A stretch of DNA of 64,000 nt from Litorisediminicola beolgyonensis (GCF_042679605.1 NZ_JBHTMU010000013.1:1-64000); one strand, 5' to 3'; positions 16,600 through 26,339 are shown, counted from the stretch's first letter. Made by a program: numbers and translations. Notes: a model not told the origin generated them from the sequence alone.

Positions 16600-17293
16600 G
16601 GTCCGCAAGATCAACTCGCTCTACGGCAAGGCGCATGTGCTGCACGATCTGAGCTTCGAGGTGCCGCATGGCGAGGTGGTGGCGCTTCTGGGCCGGAACG
16701 GCGCGGGCAAGACCACGACGCTCAAGTCGATCATGCAGCTCGTCCGGCCCGCCTCGGGCGAGATCCTGTTCCGCGGCGAGAAAATCACCGGCCTGCCGCC
16801 GCACCGGGTCGCCAAGCTCGGGATCGGCTATGTGCCCGAGGAGCGGCGGATCTTCTCCGACCTGACCGTCTCCGAGAACCTTCTCGTCGGCCAGCAGCCT
16901 CCGCGCGAGGGGGCAGTCACCTGGACCGAGGAGATGCTCTTCGATCTCTTCCCGAACCTCGCCGAACGTCGCGACAACCGGGGCAAGGCGCTCTCGGGCG
17001 GCGAGCAGCAGATGCTGACCATCGCGCGCACGCTGATGGGCAACCCGCTGTTCGTTCTGCTGGACGAGCCCTCGGAGGGGGTCGCGCCGGTGATCGTCGA
17101 GCAGATGGCCATGGTCATCAAGAAGCTCAAGCGCGAAGGGCTGACCGTGCTTCTGTCGGAGCAGAACCTGCATTTCGCGCAGGCCGTGTCGGACCGGGCG
17201 GTGATCATCGAGAGCGGCAGCCAGATGTTCTTCGGCACGCTGGCCGATCTCGCCGCGCATCCCGAGATCCGCGACGCCTATCTCGCCGCCTGA
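16592..17293 (+). CDS. ABC transporter ATPase, LivF type
   Basis: 233 residues. It has Walker A GRNGAGKTTTLK near residue 32, the signature ALSGGEQQMLTIARTL near 133, Walker B FVLLDEPSEGVAP near 154 and the switch SEQNL. VPEERRIFSDLTVSENL in between is typical of LivF proteins. It is the last gene of the island. No clear terminator follows in the 141 bp before the next start codon. Confidence 0.85.
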   Translation: MLEVRKINSLYGKAHVLHDLSFEVPHGEVVALLGRNGAGKTTTLKSIMQLVRPASGEILFRGEKITGLPPHRVAKLGIGYVPEERRIFSDLTVSENLLVGQQPPREGAVTWTEEMLFDLFPNLAERRDNRGKALSGGEQQMLTIARTLMGNPLFVLLDEPSEGVAPVIVEQMAMVIKKLKREGLTVLLSEQNLHFAQAVSDRAVIIESGSQMFFGTLADLAAHPEIRDAYLAA

Positions 17294-17434
17294 GGCCCCG
17301 GGCGCTCACGCGCGCACCGGCAAGCGGTCAAAATTTGAGCGTCGGACGCCGTTCGGGCAGTCTTTGCTATGCGCGGCTCTCCGGATGCCGGATACATCTA
17401 CAAAACCCAGAGGAACAGGGATCCCACGGCGGAC

Positions 17435-20400
17435 ATGGCAATTCACGCGAGCATCTATCACCTGACCCATTACACCTATGATCGACCGGTGACCTTGTCG
17501 CCGCAGATCATCCGGCTCAGGCCCGCACCGCAAAGCCGCACCCGGGTGATCTCGCATTCGCTGCGGGTGTCGCCGGGCGGGCATTTCGTTAATCACCAGC
17601 AGGACCCCTACGGCAACTGGCTGGCGCGGTTCGTCTTTCCCGAACCGGTGACCGAGCTGAAGATCGAGGTCGACCTGACCGCCGACATGTCGGTCTACAA
17701 CCCCTTCGATTTCTTCGTCGAGGAAGAGGCCGAGGAATGGCCCTTCGACTATCCCGAGGAGATGCGCGAGGATCTGCAGATCTACCGCACGCCCGAAGCG
17801 GCGGGGCCGAAGCTCGCGGCCTTCATGGCCGAGCTTCCCCGCGACATCACCGGGACGGTGAATTTCCTCGTGGCGCTGAACCAGCGGGTCTCGGAGGTGG
17901 TCGATTACACCATCCGCATGGAGCCGGGGGTGCAGACGCCGGAAGAGACGCTGACCGCGCTGCGCGGCTCCTGCCGGGATTCGAGCTGGCTTCTGGTGCA
18001 GGTGCTGCGGCATCTGGGTTTCGCCGCGCGCTTCGTGTCGGGCTACCTGATCCAGCTCAAGCCGGACGTGAAATCGCTCGACGGCCCGTCCGGCACCGAG
18101 GTCGATTTCACCGATCTGCACGCCTGGGTCGAGGTCTACCTGCCCGGCGCGGGTTGGATCGGGCTCGATCCCACCAGCGGGCTTCTGACCGGCGAAAGCC
18201 ACATCCCGCTCGCCGCGACCCCTCATTACCGCAACGCCGCGCCGATTTCGGGCGGCTATTCCAGCGTCGGCGCGCCCGAGGTGTCCTTCGAGTTCGACAT
18301 GCAGGTGCGCCGGGTCTCGGAGCATCCCCGGATCACCAAGCCCTTCTCGGACGAGGCCTGGGAGCGGCTGAACGCGCTCGGGCGGCAGGTCGATGCCGAT
18401 CTCGCCGAGGGCGACGTGCGGCTGACCATGGGGGGCGAGCCGACCTTCGTGTCGATCGACGATTTCGAGAGCGCCGAGTGGAACACCGCCGCGGTCGGGC
18501 CGATGAAGCGCGGTTTGGCCGACGAACTGATCCGGCGGCTGCGCGACCGCTTCGCGCCGGGCGGCTTCCTGCATTACGGGCAGGGCAAGTGGTATCCAGG
18601 CGAGAGCCTGCCGCGCTGGACCTTCTCGCTCTACTGGCGCGAGGACGGCAAGCCGGTCTGGTCGGACGAGAGCCTGATCGCGCAGGAAGGCGACGACACC
18701 GGCGCGGGGCCGGAGGAGGCCGAAGAGCTTCTGGGCGGCATCGCCGACCGGCTCGGGGTCGGGGCCGAGATGGTCGTCCCGGCCTTCGAGGATCCGGCGG
18801 AATGGATCGTGAAGGAAGCGAACCTGCCCGAGAACGTCACGCCCGAGAACTCCAAGCTCAAGGATCCCGAAGAGCGCAACCGCATCGCGCGGGTCTTCGG
18901 ACGCAGTCTGACGGAGCCTGCGGGCTACATCCTGCCGATCCAGCGCTGGCAAGCGCGGGCGTCGGGCAAGCGCTGGATCTCCGAGCGCTGGAAGCTGCGG
19001 CGCGGGCATCTGTTCCTGATCCCCGGCGACAGCCCCGTGGGCTTCCGCCTGCCGCTCGGCAAGCTGCCTTACGTGCCGCCCTCGCAATATCCCTACAGCT
19101 ACATCGTCGATCCGACCGAGCCGCGCGATCCGCTCCCCGACTACCATGCCGGTCCCGACCCCGAGACCGGGCGCACGCAGCCGGTGTCGGCCCCGGTGCC
19201 CAACACGGAGGTGCAGGACGTGATCGAGCAGGAGCTCGGCACCGGCGCGGTGCGCACCGCGCTGTCGGTCGAGCCGCGCGACGGACGGCTCTGCGTCTTC
19301 ATGCCGCCGGTCGAGGCGCTCGAGGATTACCTCGAGATCGTCGCCGCCGCCGAGGCCTCGGCCAAGGCGCTGGGCCTCAAGGTCCATATCGAGGGCTACG
19401 CGCCGCCGCATGATCCGCGCCTGAACGTGATCCGCGTCGCGCCCGATCCCGGCGTGATCGAGGTCAACATCCATCCCGCCCATAGCTGGGAGGATTGCGT
19501 CGCCACGACCGAGGCGATCTACGAAGAGGCCCGCCAGTCGCGGCTCGGGGCCGACAAGTTCATGATCGACGGCCGCCATACCGGCACCGGCGGCGGCAAC
19601 CACGTGGTCGTGGGCGGCGCGACGCCCAATGACAGCCCGTTCCTGCGGCGCCCCGATCTCCTGAAATCGCTGATCCTGACCTGGCAGCGGCACCCGTCGC
19701 TCTCGTATCTCTTCTCGGGGCTCTTCATCGGCCCGACAAGCCAGGCGCCCCGGATCGACGAGGCACGGCACGACACGCTCTACGAGCTTGAGATGGCGCT
19801 GGCGCAGGTGCCCGCGCCGGGTGAGGGCCTGCCGCCCTTGCCCTGGCTCGTCGACCGGCTTTTCCGCAACATGCTGACCGACGTGACCGGCAACACCCAT
19901 CGCGCCGAGATCTGCATCGACAAGCTCTATTCCCCCGACGGGCCGACCGGGCGGCTGGGCCTGGTCGAGTTCCGCGGTTTCGAGATGCCGCCGCATCCGC
20001 GGATGAACCTCGCCCAGCAACTTCTCCTGCGGGCGATCATCGCGCGGTGCTGGAAAGCGCCGATGCAGGGGCGGCCGGTGCGCTGGGGCACGGTGCTGCA
20101 TGACCGCTTCATGCTGCCCGAGTTCATCTGGCAGGATTTCCTCGACCTCCTCGCCGATCTCCGCCTGCAAGGCTACGACATCGACCCGGTCTGGTACGAG
20201 GCGCAGGCCGAGTTCCGCTTCCCGTTCTGTGGCGAGGTCGAGGTCGAGGGCGTCAAGCTCGAACTCAAGCAGGCGCTGGAGCCCTGGCACGTGCTGGGCG
20301 AGACCGGCGCCATCGGCGGCACGGTGCGCTATACCGACAGCTCGGTCGAGCGGCTCCAGGCCAAACTCACCACGCTCTATCCCGAGCGCTACCGGGTCAT

Positions 20401-20770
20401 GTGCAACCAGCGCCCTGTGCCCCTGGCGGCCACCGGCACCTCCGGCGAGGCGGTGGGCGGCGTGCGCTTCAAGGCGTGGCAGCCGCCCGAGGCGCTGCAC
20501 CCGGTCCTGCCGGTCCATGCGCCGCTGCGCTTCGACATCTATGACGACTGGACCGGTCGGGCGATCGGCGGCTGCACCTATCACGTCGCCCATCCCGGTG
20601 GGCGCAATTACGAGACCTTTCCGGTCAACGGCAACGAGGCCGAGGCGCGTCGCCTCGCGCGGTTCGAACCGCATGGCCACGCGCCGGGCAGCTACCGTCC
20701 TGCCCCGGAACCGCCGCATCCCGAGTTCCCGATGACGCTCGATCTCCGGCGTCCGCCCGGACTGATCTGA
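17435..20770 (+). CDS. Transglutaminase-like plus DUF2126 protein
   Basis: 1111 residues. The N-terminal third is a bacterial transglutaminase fold. After the N-terminal strand domain IYHLTHYTYDRPVTLSPQIIRLRP comes the catalytic triad pattern RGSCRDSSWLLVQVLRHLG (Cys about 184), DLHAWVEVYLPGAGWIGLDPTSG (His about 229, Asp about 244). From about residue 300 on it matches DUF2126, with MGGEPTFVS and long conserved stretches to the C-terminus. I chose ATG 17435 because MAIHASIYHLTHYTYD is the usual start; the upstream extension looks non-coding. The stop overlaps the next ATG by 1 bp. With the next two genes it forms a widespread cluster predicted to make or modify peptides by ATP-dependent ligation. 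The product is unknown. Confidence 0.85.
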   Translation: MAIHASIYHLTHYTYDRPVTLSPQIIRLRPAPQSRTRVISHSLRVSPGGHFVNHQQDPYGNWLARFVFPEPVTELKIEVDLTADMSVYNPFDFFVEEEAEEWPFDYPEEMREDLQIYRTPEAAGPKLAAFMAELPRDITGTVNFLVALNQRVSEVVDYTIRMEPGVQTPEETLTALRGSCRDSSWLLVQVLRHLGFAARFVSGYLIQLKPDVKSLDGPSGTEVDFTDLHAWVEVYLPGAGWIGLDPTSGLLTGESHIPLAATPHYRNAAPISGGYSSVGAPEVSFEFDMQVRRVSEHPRITKPFSDEAWERLNALGRQVDADLAEGDVRLTMGGEPTFVSIDDFESAEWNTAAVGPMKRGLADELIRRLRDRFAPGGFLHYGQGKWYPGESLPRWTFSLYWREDGKPVWSDESLIAQEGDDTGAGPEEAEELLGGIADRLGVGAEMVVPAFEDPAEWIVKEANLPENVTPENSKLKDPEERNRIARVFGRSLTEPAGYILPIQRWQARASGKRWISERWKLRRGHLFLIPGDSPVGFRLPLGKLPYVPPSQYPYSYIVDPTEPRDPLPDYHAGPDPETGRTQPVSAPVPNTEVQDVIEQELGTGAVRTALSVEPRDGRLCVFMPPVEALEDYLEIVAAAEASAKALGLKVHIEGYAPPHDPRLNVIRVAPDPGVIEVNIHPAHSWEDCVATTEAIYEEARQSRLGADKFMIDGRHTGTGGGNHVVVGGATPNDSPFLRRPDLLKSLILTWQRHPSLSYLFSGLFIGPTSQAPRIDEARHDTLYELEMALAQVPAPGEGLPPLPWLVDRLFRNMLTDVTGNTHRAEICIDKLYSPDGPTGRLGLVEFRGFEMPPHPRMNLAQQLLLRAIIARCWKAPMQGRPVRWGTVLHDRFMLPEFIWQDFLDLLADLRLQGYDIDPVWYEAQAEFRFPFCGEVEVEGVKLELKQALEPWHVLGETGAIGGTVRYTDSSVERLQAKLTTLYPERYRVMCNQRPVPLAATGTSGEAVGGVRFKAWQPPEALHPVLPVHAPLRFDIYDDWTGRAIGGCTYHVAHPGGRNYETFPVNGNEAEARRLARFEPHGHAPGSYRPAPEPPHPEFPMTLDLRRPPGLI

Positions 20771-23166
20771 TGTCCCAGGACAGCGCACCCAGACCCGAGG
20801 CAACCTCCGACCTCCTGGCGGGCTATCGCCCGCGTCCGGGTGTCGCTGACGAGCTCTTCGATGCCGAGGGGCGGATGCGCCCGGCCTGGTGCGCCTTTGT
20901 CGAGCATCTGTCGCGGCACGGGCCGACCGGCATCGAGGCGGCGTTCGCGCGCGGCACCAATTACCTCAGCGATGCCGGGGTCTATTTCCGCCATTACGCG
21001 ACCAGCCCCGCGCCCGAGCGCGACTGGCCGCTGAGCCCGGTCCCGGTCATCATCCACGCCAAGGAATGGGCCGAGATTTGCGCGGGTCTCGCGCAGCGCG
21101 CCGATCTGCTCGAGGCGGTGGTGGCCGATCTCTATGGACCGGGCGCGCTGGTCTCGGGCGGCCATCTCCCCGCCGAGCTGATCGCCCGCGCGCCGGGCTG
21201 GCTGCGTCCGATGGTCGGCGTCAGGCCCGCCTCGGGCCATTTCCTCCATCTGCTGGCCTTCGAGATCAGCCGCAATCCCGACGGCTCCTGGTTCGTCTTG
21301 GGCGACCGGGCGCAGGCGCCCTCGGGCGCGGGCTTCGCGCTCGAGAACCGCATGGCGACGATGCGGGTCTTCAACGAGTTCGCGCCGCGCAACCGCATCC
21401 ACCGGCTCGCGGCCTTCTTCCGATCGTTCCGCGACGCGATCGAGGGGCTTTCGGGGCCGGGACCGAACCGGGCGGCGATCCTGACGCCGGGTCCGAACAA
21501 CGCCAGCTACTACGAGCATACCTATATCGCGCGCTATCTCGGTCTGCTCCTGCTCGAAGGCGAGGACATGCTGGTCCAGAACGGGCAGGTCATGGTGCGC
21601 ACGGTCGAGGGGCTGCAGCCGCTCTCGGCGCTCTGGCGGCGCGTCGATTCCGAATACATGGACCCGCTGGAGCTGCGCGAGGACAGCCAGCTGGGCACGC
21701 CCGCGCTGATCAGCGCGCTCCGGCAGGGCAATCTGAACATGATCAACGCGCTCGGCACCGGGGTCTTGGAGATGCGGGCGATGATGGCGTTCCTGCCGAG
21801 GATCTCCGAGGTCCTGACCGGCGCGCCGCTCAAGCTGCCGAACATCGCGACATGGTGGTGCGGCCAGCCGGGCGAGCGCGACTACGTCAAGGAGAACGTC
21901 AAGCGGATGATGATCGGCGGCGCTGTCGATCAGGACCTGCCCTTCGACATCCGCGCGACCACCGCCGTCGGCGGCTCGTTCCGGTCCGGTGCGCGCATCT
22001 CGGTCGAGGCGTGGATCGACAGCGAAGGCGCTCATCTCGTCGGACAGGAGGCGGTGACGCTCTCGACCTCGCCGGTCTACAAGGCCGGACGGCTGGTGCC
22101 GCGCCCGATGACGGTGCGGGTGACCGCCGCGCGCACGCCCGAGGGCTGGGTCTTCATGCCCGGCGGCTATGCCCGGATCGGCGGGTCGGACGACGCGACC
22201 GCGCTCGCCATGCAGCAGGGTGGCGGCGTCGCCGATGTCTGGGTCCTCGACGACGCGCCTGTCCCGGCCGAGACGCTTTTCGCGGGCGAAGCCGGGCAGC
22301 CCCTGGATGCCGAGACGCTGCCCTCGCGCGCGGCCGAGAACCTCTACTGGCTCGGGCGCTACACGGAGCGTGCCGAGATGGGCATCCGGCTGGTCCGCGC
22401 CTATCATCTTCGCCTCGCCGAGACCGGCGATCCGGAGGATCCGCGGCTCGAGTTCCTGGCTGGCTACATGTCCGAGTTCGGGCTCGACGTCACCGAGACC
22501 GTGCCCTCCGCGCTGTCGGCGATCATGACCTCGGCGACGCTCTGCGCGAGCAAGCTGCGCGACCGGTTCGCGACCGATGGCTGGCTTGCGCTGCAGGACC
22601 TTGCGCGGACCGTGTCGCAGATGGAGCGCAACGCCATTGCCGGGGACGATTGCGCCCGCGCGATGGGCGTGCTTCTGCGCAAGGTCACGGGGTTCTCGGG
22701 GCTGATCCACGAGAACATGTACCGCTTCCACGGCTGGCGCTTCCTGAGTTTCGCGCGGGGGCTGGAACAGGCGGATGCCATCGCGGCGGTGCTCGCGACC
22801 TTCACCGATCCCGATGCCCCGCAGGGCGCGGTCGATCTTGCGGTCGAGATCGGCGACAGCGTCATGTCGCATCGCCGCCGCTATCGCACCATGCCGACGC
22901 CGGAGAGCACGATCGATCTTCTGGCCTGCGATCCGCGCAACCCGCGCTCGATCCTGTTCCAGCTCGATCACATGGTCACGCTGGCCGCCGAGATGCCGGG
23001 ACAGAGTTTCGAGAGGGGCCCGTCCGAGGTCACCCGCGCGCTCCTGCCCTTGCAGACCCGCTTCGCGGTGGCGCGTCCCGGGGAGATCACCGCCGAGGCT
23101 CTGCAGGCCTTCCGAGGGGATCTCGCCGACCTCTCAAACCTCGTCTCCTCCGAATATCTGCGGTAG
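20770..23166 (+). CDS. Circularly permuted ATP-grasp plus alpha-E domain protein
   Basis: 798 residues. Residues about 1-470 are the circularly permuted type 2 ATP-grasp domain (ERDWPLSPVPVIIHAKEWAEI, ILTPGPNNASYYEHTYIARYLG, LPNIATWWCGQPGERDYV). Residues about 515-798 are an alpha-E (DUF403) domain, beginning LPSRAAENLYWLGRYTERAE. In many genomes these two are separate adjacent genes; here they are fused. ATP-grasp enzymes form amide bonds through acyl-phosphate intermediates, so a peptide-ligase role is plausible. It is sandwiched between two transglutaminase-like genes and probably co-translated with the first (TGATG). The predicted location is cytosolic. Confidence 0.88.
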   Translation: MSQDSAPRPEATSDLLAGYRPRPGVADELFDAEGRMRPAWCAFVEHLSRHGPTGIEAAFARGTNYLSDAGVYFRHYATSPAPERDWPLSPVPVIIHAKEWAEICAGLAQRADLLEAVVADLYGPGALVSGGHLPAELIARAPGWLRPMVGVRPASGHFLHLLAFEISRNPDGSWFVLGDRAQAPSGAGFALENRMATMRVFNEFAPRNRIHRLAAFFRSFRDAIEGLSGPGPNRAAILTPGPNNASYYEHTYIARYLGLLLLEGEDMLVQNGQVMVRTVEGLQPLSALWRRVDSEYMDPLELREDSQLGTPALISALRQGNLNMINALGTGVLEMRAMMAFLPRISEVLTGAPLKLPNIATWWCGQPGERDYVKENVKRMMIGGAVDQDLPFDIRATTAVGGSFRSGARISVEAWIDSEGAHLVGQEAVTLSTSPVYKAGRLVPRPMTVRVTAARTPEGWVFMPGGYARIGGSDDATALAMQQGGGVADVWVLDDAPVPAETLFAGEAGQPLDAETLPSRAAENLYWLGRYTERAEMGIRLVRAYHLRLAETGDPEDPRLEFLAGYMSEFGLDVTETVPSALSAIMTSATLCASKLRDRFATDGWLALQDLARTVSQMERNAIAGDDCARAMGVLLRKVTGFSGLIHENMYRFHGWRFLSFARGLEQADAIAAVLATFTDPDAPQGAVDLAVEIGDSVMSHRRRYRTMPTPESTIDLLACDPRNPRSILFQLDHMVTLAAEMPGQSFERGPSEVTRALLPLQTRFAVARPGEITAEALQAFRGDLADLSNLVSSEYLR

Positions 23167-23172
23167 GCCGCC

Positions 23173-24054
23173 ATGCGTTACGACGTCACCCTCCGGATCG
23201 AGTATCGCTACGACCAGGCCTCCGACCATGCGCGGTCGCTTCTGCACCTGACACCCCCGACGCTGCCCGGGCGACAGGAGGTGATCGCGGGGCTTCTGAG
23301 CATCGAGCCCACGCCGCAGGAACGGCGGGAGGGGCAGGATTTCTTCGGAAACAGGGCGACGCTCGTATCCTTTCACAAGCCGATCCAGGAGCTGACGCTG
23401 ACGCTCAAGGCGCAGGTCTCGCGGCGGATGCCGCCCGAACCGATGGACCTGTCGCAGGACCGCGCCGGGCTTGCGCGCGAGATCGAGGCGCATCGCAGCG
23501 TCGCGCCCGACGCGCCGCATCACTTCCTCGGACCGTCGCCCCGGGTCTCGCCGAGCACCGCGATCACCCGGTTCGGCGAGGCGCAGCTCTCGCCGAGTAT
23601 GAGCGTTCTTCAGATCACCCGGGCCATCGGGCAGGCGTTGCACCGCGAGATGAGCTTCGACGCGGAAGCGACCGATGTGCTGACCTCTCCCGGCGAGGCG
23701 TTCCACAACCGGCGCGGCGTCTGCCAGGACTTCGCGCATGTGATGATCGCCTGCCTGCGCGGTCTCGGGATCCCGGCGGGCTATGTCTCGGGCTTCCTGC
23801 GCACCTCGCCGCCGCCCGGACAGCCGCGCCTCGAAGGGGCGGATGCCATGCATGCCTGGGTGCGGGCCTGGTGCGGGAGCGAGCTTGGCTGGGTCGAATA
23901 CGACCCGACGAACGATATTCTCGTCGGCGACGATCATATCGTCGTGGCCTACGGGCGCGACTACGCCGATGTTTCGCCGATCAAGGGCACGCTGCGTTCG
24001 GCGGGCGGGCATGACAGCACGCATAGCGTCGACGTGGTGCCGGTGGACGCCTAG
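23173..24054 (+). CDS. Transglutaminase-like cysteine protease family protein
   Basis: 293 residues. The catalytic triad region is clear: NRRGVCQDFAHVMIACLRGLG (Cys about 183), DAMHAWVRAWCGSELGWVEYDPTND (His about 226, Asp about 244). The N-terminal domain (YDVTLRIEYRYDQASDHARSLLHLTP-like) is the usual strand-rich Bact_transglu_N fold. It starts 6 bp after the ATP-grasp gene and ends against hemN, with the two stop codons overlapping. In this cluster such proteins may cleave or crosslink the product of the ATP-grasp ligase. There is no signal peptide. Confidence 0.85.
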   Translation: MRYDVTLRIEYRYDQASDHARSLLHLTPPTLPGRQEVIAGLLSIEPTPQERREGQDFFGNRATLVSFHKPIQELTLTLKAQVSRRMPPEPMDLSQDRAGLAREIEAHRSVAPDAPHHFLGPSPRVSPSTAITRFGEAQLSPSMSVLQITRAIGQALHREMSFDAEATDVLTSPGEAFHNRRGVCQDFAHVMIACLRGLGIPAGYVSGFLRTSPPPGQPRLEGADAMHAWVRAWCGSELGWVEYDPTNDILVGDDHIVVAYGRDYADVSPIKGTLRSAGGHDSTHSVDVVPVDA

Positions 24055-25391
24055 CTGGCCTGGCTGAACTGCCTCTCGCCGGTCTGCAGATCCGGGTCGA
24101 GCCGCGCCGCCAGAAGACGCGCCAGACGCGGATCGAGGAGCTTCAGGTGATCGCCCTCGAGCGTTGCGAGCTCCGGCAGGGCGAGGATCGCATCGGCGGC
24201 GCGCAGCCGCATTTCGCCGCGCATACCGGGATCGGGGATTGTCGCCAGATCGGTCTCGCCGTAGCACATGAGGTCCTCGACGATCCGGGATACGGCCTGG
24301 TCGGCCTCGGTCAGCGCGTAGCCGCGCCGCGTGGCGGGCCGTCCCTCGGCCACCGCCTTCTGCCATTCCGCCGTGCTCGACGCGTTCTGGGCAAAGCCCT
24401 GCGGGTACCGCGAGATCGACGAGGGCCCGAGCGCGATCAGCACCGGGGCGCGGTCGGTGGTATAGCCCTGGAAGTTTCGCTTGAGCCGCCGCTCGCGCGC
24501 GGCCCGTGCCATGCTGTCGCTCGGGAGCGCGAAATGGTCGATGCCGATGGCGGTGTATCCGGCCTCTTGCAGGCGTTCTGCGGCAAAGGCCGAGAGAGCC
24601 AGCCGGTCCTCGGGCGAGGGCAGGGCGCTTTCCGAAATCAGGGTCTGGCGCTTGGCCATCCACGGAACATGCGCGTAGCCGTAAAGCGCGATCCGGTCGG
24701 GGCGCAGCCGCAGCACCGCATCGAGCGTGCGCCGCAGCCGGGGCAGGGTCTGGTAGGGCAGCCCGTAGAGCAGGTCGAGATTGACGCTGTCCACGAAGCG
24801 TGCGCGGAGCGCACGGACGACGGACGCGGTCTCCTCTTCGTCCTGGCGGCGCCCGATCGCGTCCTGCACCATCGGGTCGAAATCCTGCACGCCGATGGAG
24901 GCACGGGTGAGGCCCAAGCGCAGGAGCGCCTCGATCCGCCGCTCGTCGCATTCGGTCGGGTCGATCTCGACCGAGACCTCGGTGCGGTGGTCGATGGCGA
25001 AGGCCCGGCGCAGCATCTCCGACAGCCGGTCGATCCGGTCGGCGGGCAGGAGCGTCGGCGTGCCGCCGCCCAGGTGCAGGCTGCTGACATGCAGGTCCGA
25101 GGGGAGCCGCCCGCGCAGTGCGTCGATCTCGATCTCGAGCGTGTCGAGATAGCGGTCGAGCGGCGCGAGGCTGCTCGTGCCTTGCGTGCGGCAGGCGCAG
25201 AACCAGCAGAGCCTCCGGCAAAACGGGACATGCGCATAGAGCGAGATCTCGCTGCCGGGCGGAAGCGCCTCCATCCACTGAGCGCTCAATTCCGGCCCCA
25301 CCGCAGCGGTGAAGCGGTTGGCCGGAGGGTAACTTGTGTAGCGGGGCACGCGCTCGGTCAGGAGGGCGCTGCGGAGGGCGTTCTGTCTCAT
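24051..25391 (-). CDS. hemN: Oxygen-independent coproporphyrinogen III oxidase (radical SAM)
   Basis: 446 residues. The radical-SAM cluster motif follows the HemN pattern: YAHVPFCRRLCWFCACRTQ, with Cys spaced CX3CX2C plus the extra Cys, near residues 57-64. Other HemN hallmarks are VPRYTSYPPANRF at the start, HLGGGTPTLL near 110 and RASIGVQDFDPMVQ near 168. It converts coproporphyrinogen III to protoporphyrinogen IX for heme synthesis when oxygen is low. It is divergent from fnrL with a perfect FNR box between them, which fits oxygen control. An AAGG ribosome site precedes ATG 25391. Confidence 0.92.
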   Translation of the reverse strand: MRQNALRSALLTERVPRYTSYPPANRFTAAVGPELSAQWMEALPPGSEISLYAHVPFCRRLCWFCACRTQGTSSLAPLDRYLDTLEIEIDALRGRLPSDLHVSSLHLGGGTPTLLPADRIDRLSEMLRRAFAIDHRTEVSVEIDPTECDERRIEALLRLGLTRASIGVQDFDPMVQDAIGRRQDEEETASVVRALRARFVDSVNLDLLYGLPYQTLPRLRRTLDAVLRLRPDRIALYGYAHVPWMAKRQTLISESALPSPEDRLALSAFAAERLQEAGYTAIGIDHFALPSDSMARAARERRLKRNFQGYTTDRAPVLIALGPSSISRYPQGFAQNASSTAEWQKAVAEGRPATRRGYALTEADQAVSRIVEDLMCYGETDLATIPDPGMRGEMRLRAADAILALPELATLEGDHLKLLDPRLARLLAARLDPDLQTGERQFSQAS

Positions 25392-25424
25392 GTCGCCACC
25401 TTGCCGCAGCGCCGCGCAATCGCA

Positions 25425-25438
25425 TTGATCGAAATCAA
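25425..25438. promoter_or_regulatory. FNR box TTGAT-CGAA-ATCAA between hemN and fnrL
   Basis: A perfect consensus FNR site, centred 28 bp before the fnrL start and 40 bp before the hemN start. The distances leave little leader for activation of either gene at the usual -41.5 position, so autorepression of fnrL is also possible. Confidence 0.85.
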
Positions 25439-25459
25439 GCGCGCGTCTAAAATCGCGGC

Positions 25460-26200
25460 ATGATCAAATCGCCGACCCTCCTCTCCTGCGGCGACTGTCC
25501 GATCCGGCACAATGCGGTCTGCGCCACCTGCGATGCGGCAGAGCTGGCGATGCTGGAAAAGGTCAAGTCCTACCGCACAGTCGCTGCCGGCGCCTTGCTC
25601 GCGGAAGCGGGACAGCCGTTGACCCACCTCTCCTCCATCGTGTCGGGCTGTGCGACCATGTCCCGCACGCTCGAGGACGGGCGCAGGCAGACCGTCGGCA
25701 TCCTCCTGCCCTCGGATTTCATCGGCCGTCCCGGCCGCGCGACCTCGGTCTTCGATATCGAGACCCTGAGCGAGGTCACGATCTGCCGGTTCGAGCGCCA
25801 GACCTTCGAGACGCTGGTCGCCAGCACGCCCCATATCGCGACGCGTCTCTTGTCGATGACGCTCGACGAGCTCGACGCCGCGCGCGACTGGGCGGTGGTG
25901 CTGGGCCGCCTGACCGCGCGCGAGAAGGTCGCCGCTTTCCTCGTCAGCCTGGCTCGTCGGCAGGCCGTGTCGTCAGGCAAGATGGTGCCGCAGGGTGCCA
26001 CGGTCCTGCACCTGCCGCTCTCGCGCGAGGCGATGGCCGATCACCTGGGCCTCACGATCGAGACGACGAGCCGCCAGATGACCGCTCTGCGCCGAGACGG
26101 GCTGATCGAAACCCCGTCCAACCGGGAGATTCGCATCCCCGATTTCGAAGCGCTCGCGCTCGAGGCCGCGGATGACGACGATGGCGGCCTGATCGCCTGA
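25460..26200 (+). CDS. fnrL: Crp/Fnr oxygen-responsive regulator FnrL
   Basis: 246 residues. The N-terminal Cys pattern SCGDCPIRHNAVCATCD (residues about 10-24) is that of FnrL proteins and provides most ligands for the oxygen-sensing 4Fe-4S cluster. A further Cys lies in the cyclic-nucleotide-like domain. LLPSDFIGRPGR is typical of FnrL. The helix-turn-helix near 185-210 contains TIETTSRQ, the E-x-x-S-R contact set for TTGAT half sites. The three FNR boxes in this window match that specificity. It likely activates the cco genes when oxygen falls. There is a weak ribosome site upstream. Confidence 0.92.
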   Translation: MIKSPTLLSCGDCPIRHNAVCATCDAAELAMLEKVKSYRTVAAGALLAEAGQPLTHLSSIVSGCATMSRTLEDGRRQTVGILLPSDFIGRPGRATSVFDIETLSEVTICRFERQTFETLVASTPHIATRLLSMTLDELDAARDWAVVLGRLTAREKVAAFLVSLARRQAVSSGKMVPQGATVLHLPLSREAMADHLGLTIETTSRQMTALRRDGLIETPSNREIRIPDFEALALEAADDDDGGLIA

Positions 26201-26294
26201 TCGCTTTTCACCTCTGACGGAGTCGCTCTGCTGCACTGCGGCGAGGTGCCGCGGAGGCGTGCGAGCAAGCCCCTGATTTTCCTGACGTTTCACC

Positions 26295-26317
26295 CGGTTC
26301 GGAAAAGCTCCGAACCG
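26295..26317 (+). terminator. Hairpin after fnrL
   Basis: A perfect 9-bp stem (26295-26303 with 26309-26317) with a 5-base loop. No T-tract follows. It could end fnrL transcription or insulate the ccoN promoter. Confidence 0.45.
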
Positions 26318-26325
26318 CCTGTCGC

Positions 26326-26339
26326 TTGATCCATGTCAA
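26326..26339. promoter_or_regulatory. FNR box TTGAT-CCAT-GTCAA upstream of ccoN
   Basis: Matches the FNR consensus TTGAY-N4-RTCAA, centred 80 bp before the ccoN start. That leaves room for an FNR-activated promoter at the usual distance and a leader of about 40 bases. Confidence 0.85.

Noticed and set aside
2640..17293. The catabolic island as a recently acquired mobile element
   Set aside because: No integrase, transposase, flanking repeats or tRNA junction are visible, and base composition looks like the rest of the window.
20889..24014. 1041-codon plus-strand frame across the ATP-grasp and transglutaminase genes
   Set aside because: Its composition is dominated by Arg, Ala, Gly and Pro without motifs, as expected for the shifted frame of a GC-rich gene. 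The overlapping frames contain clear family motifs.
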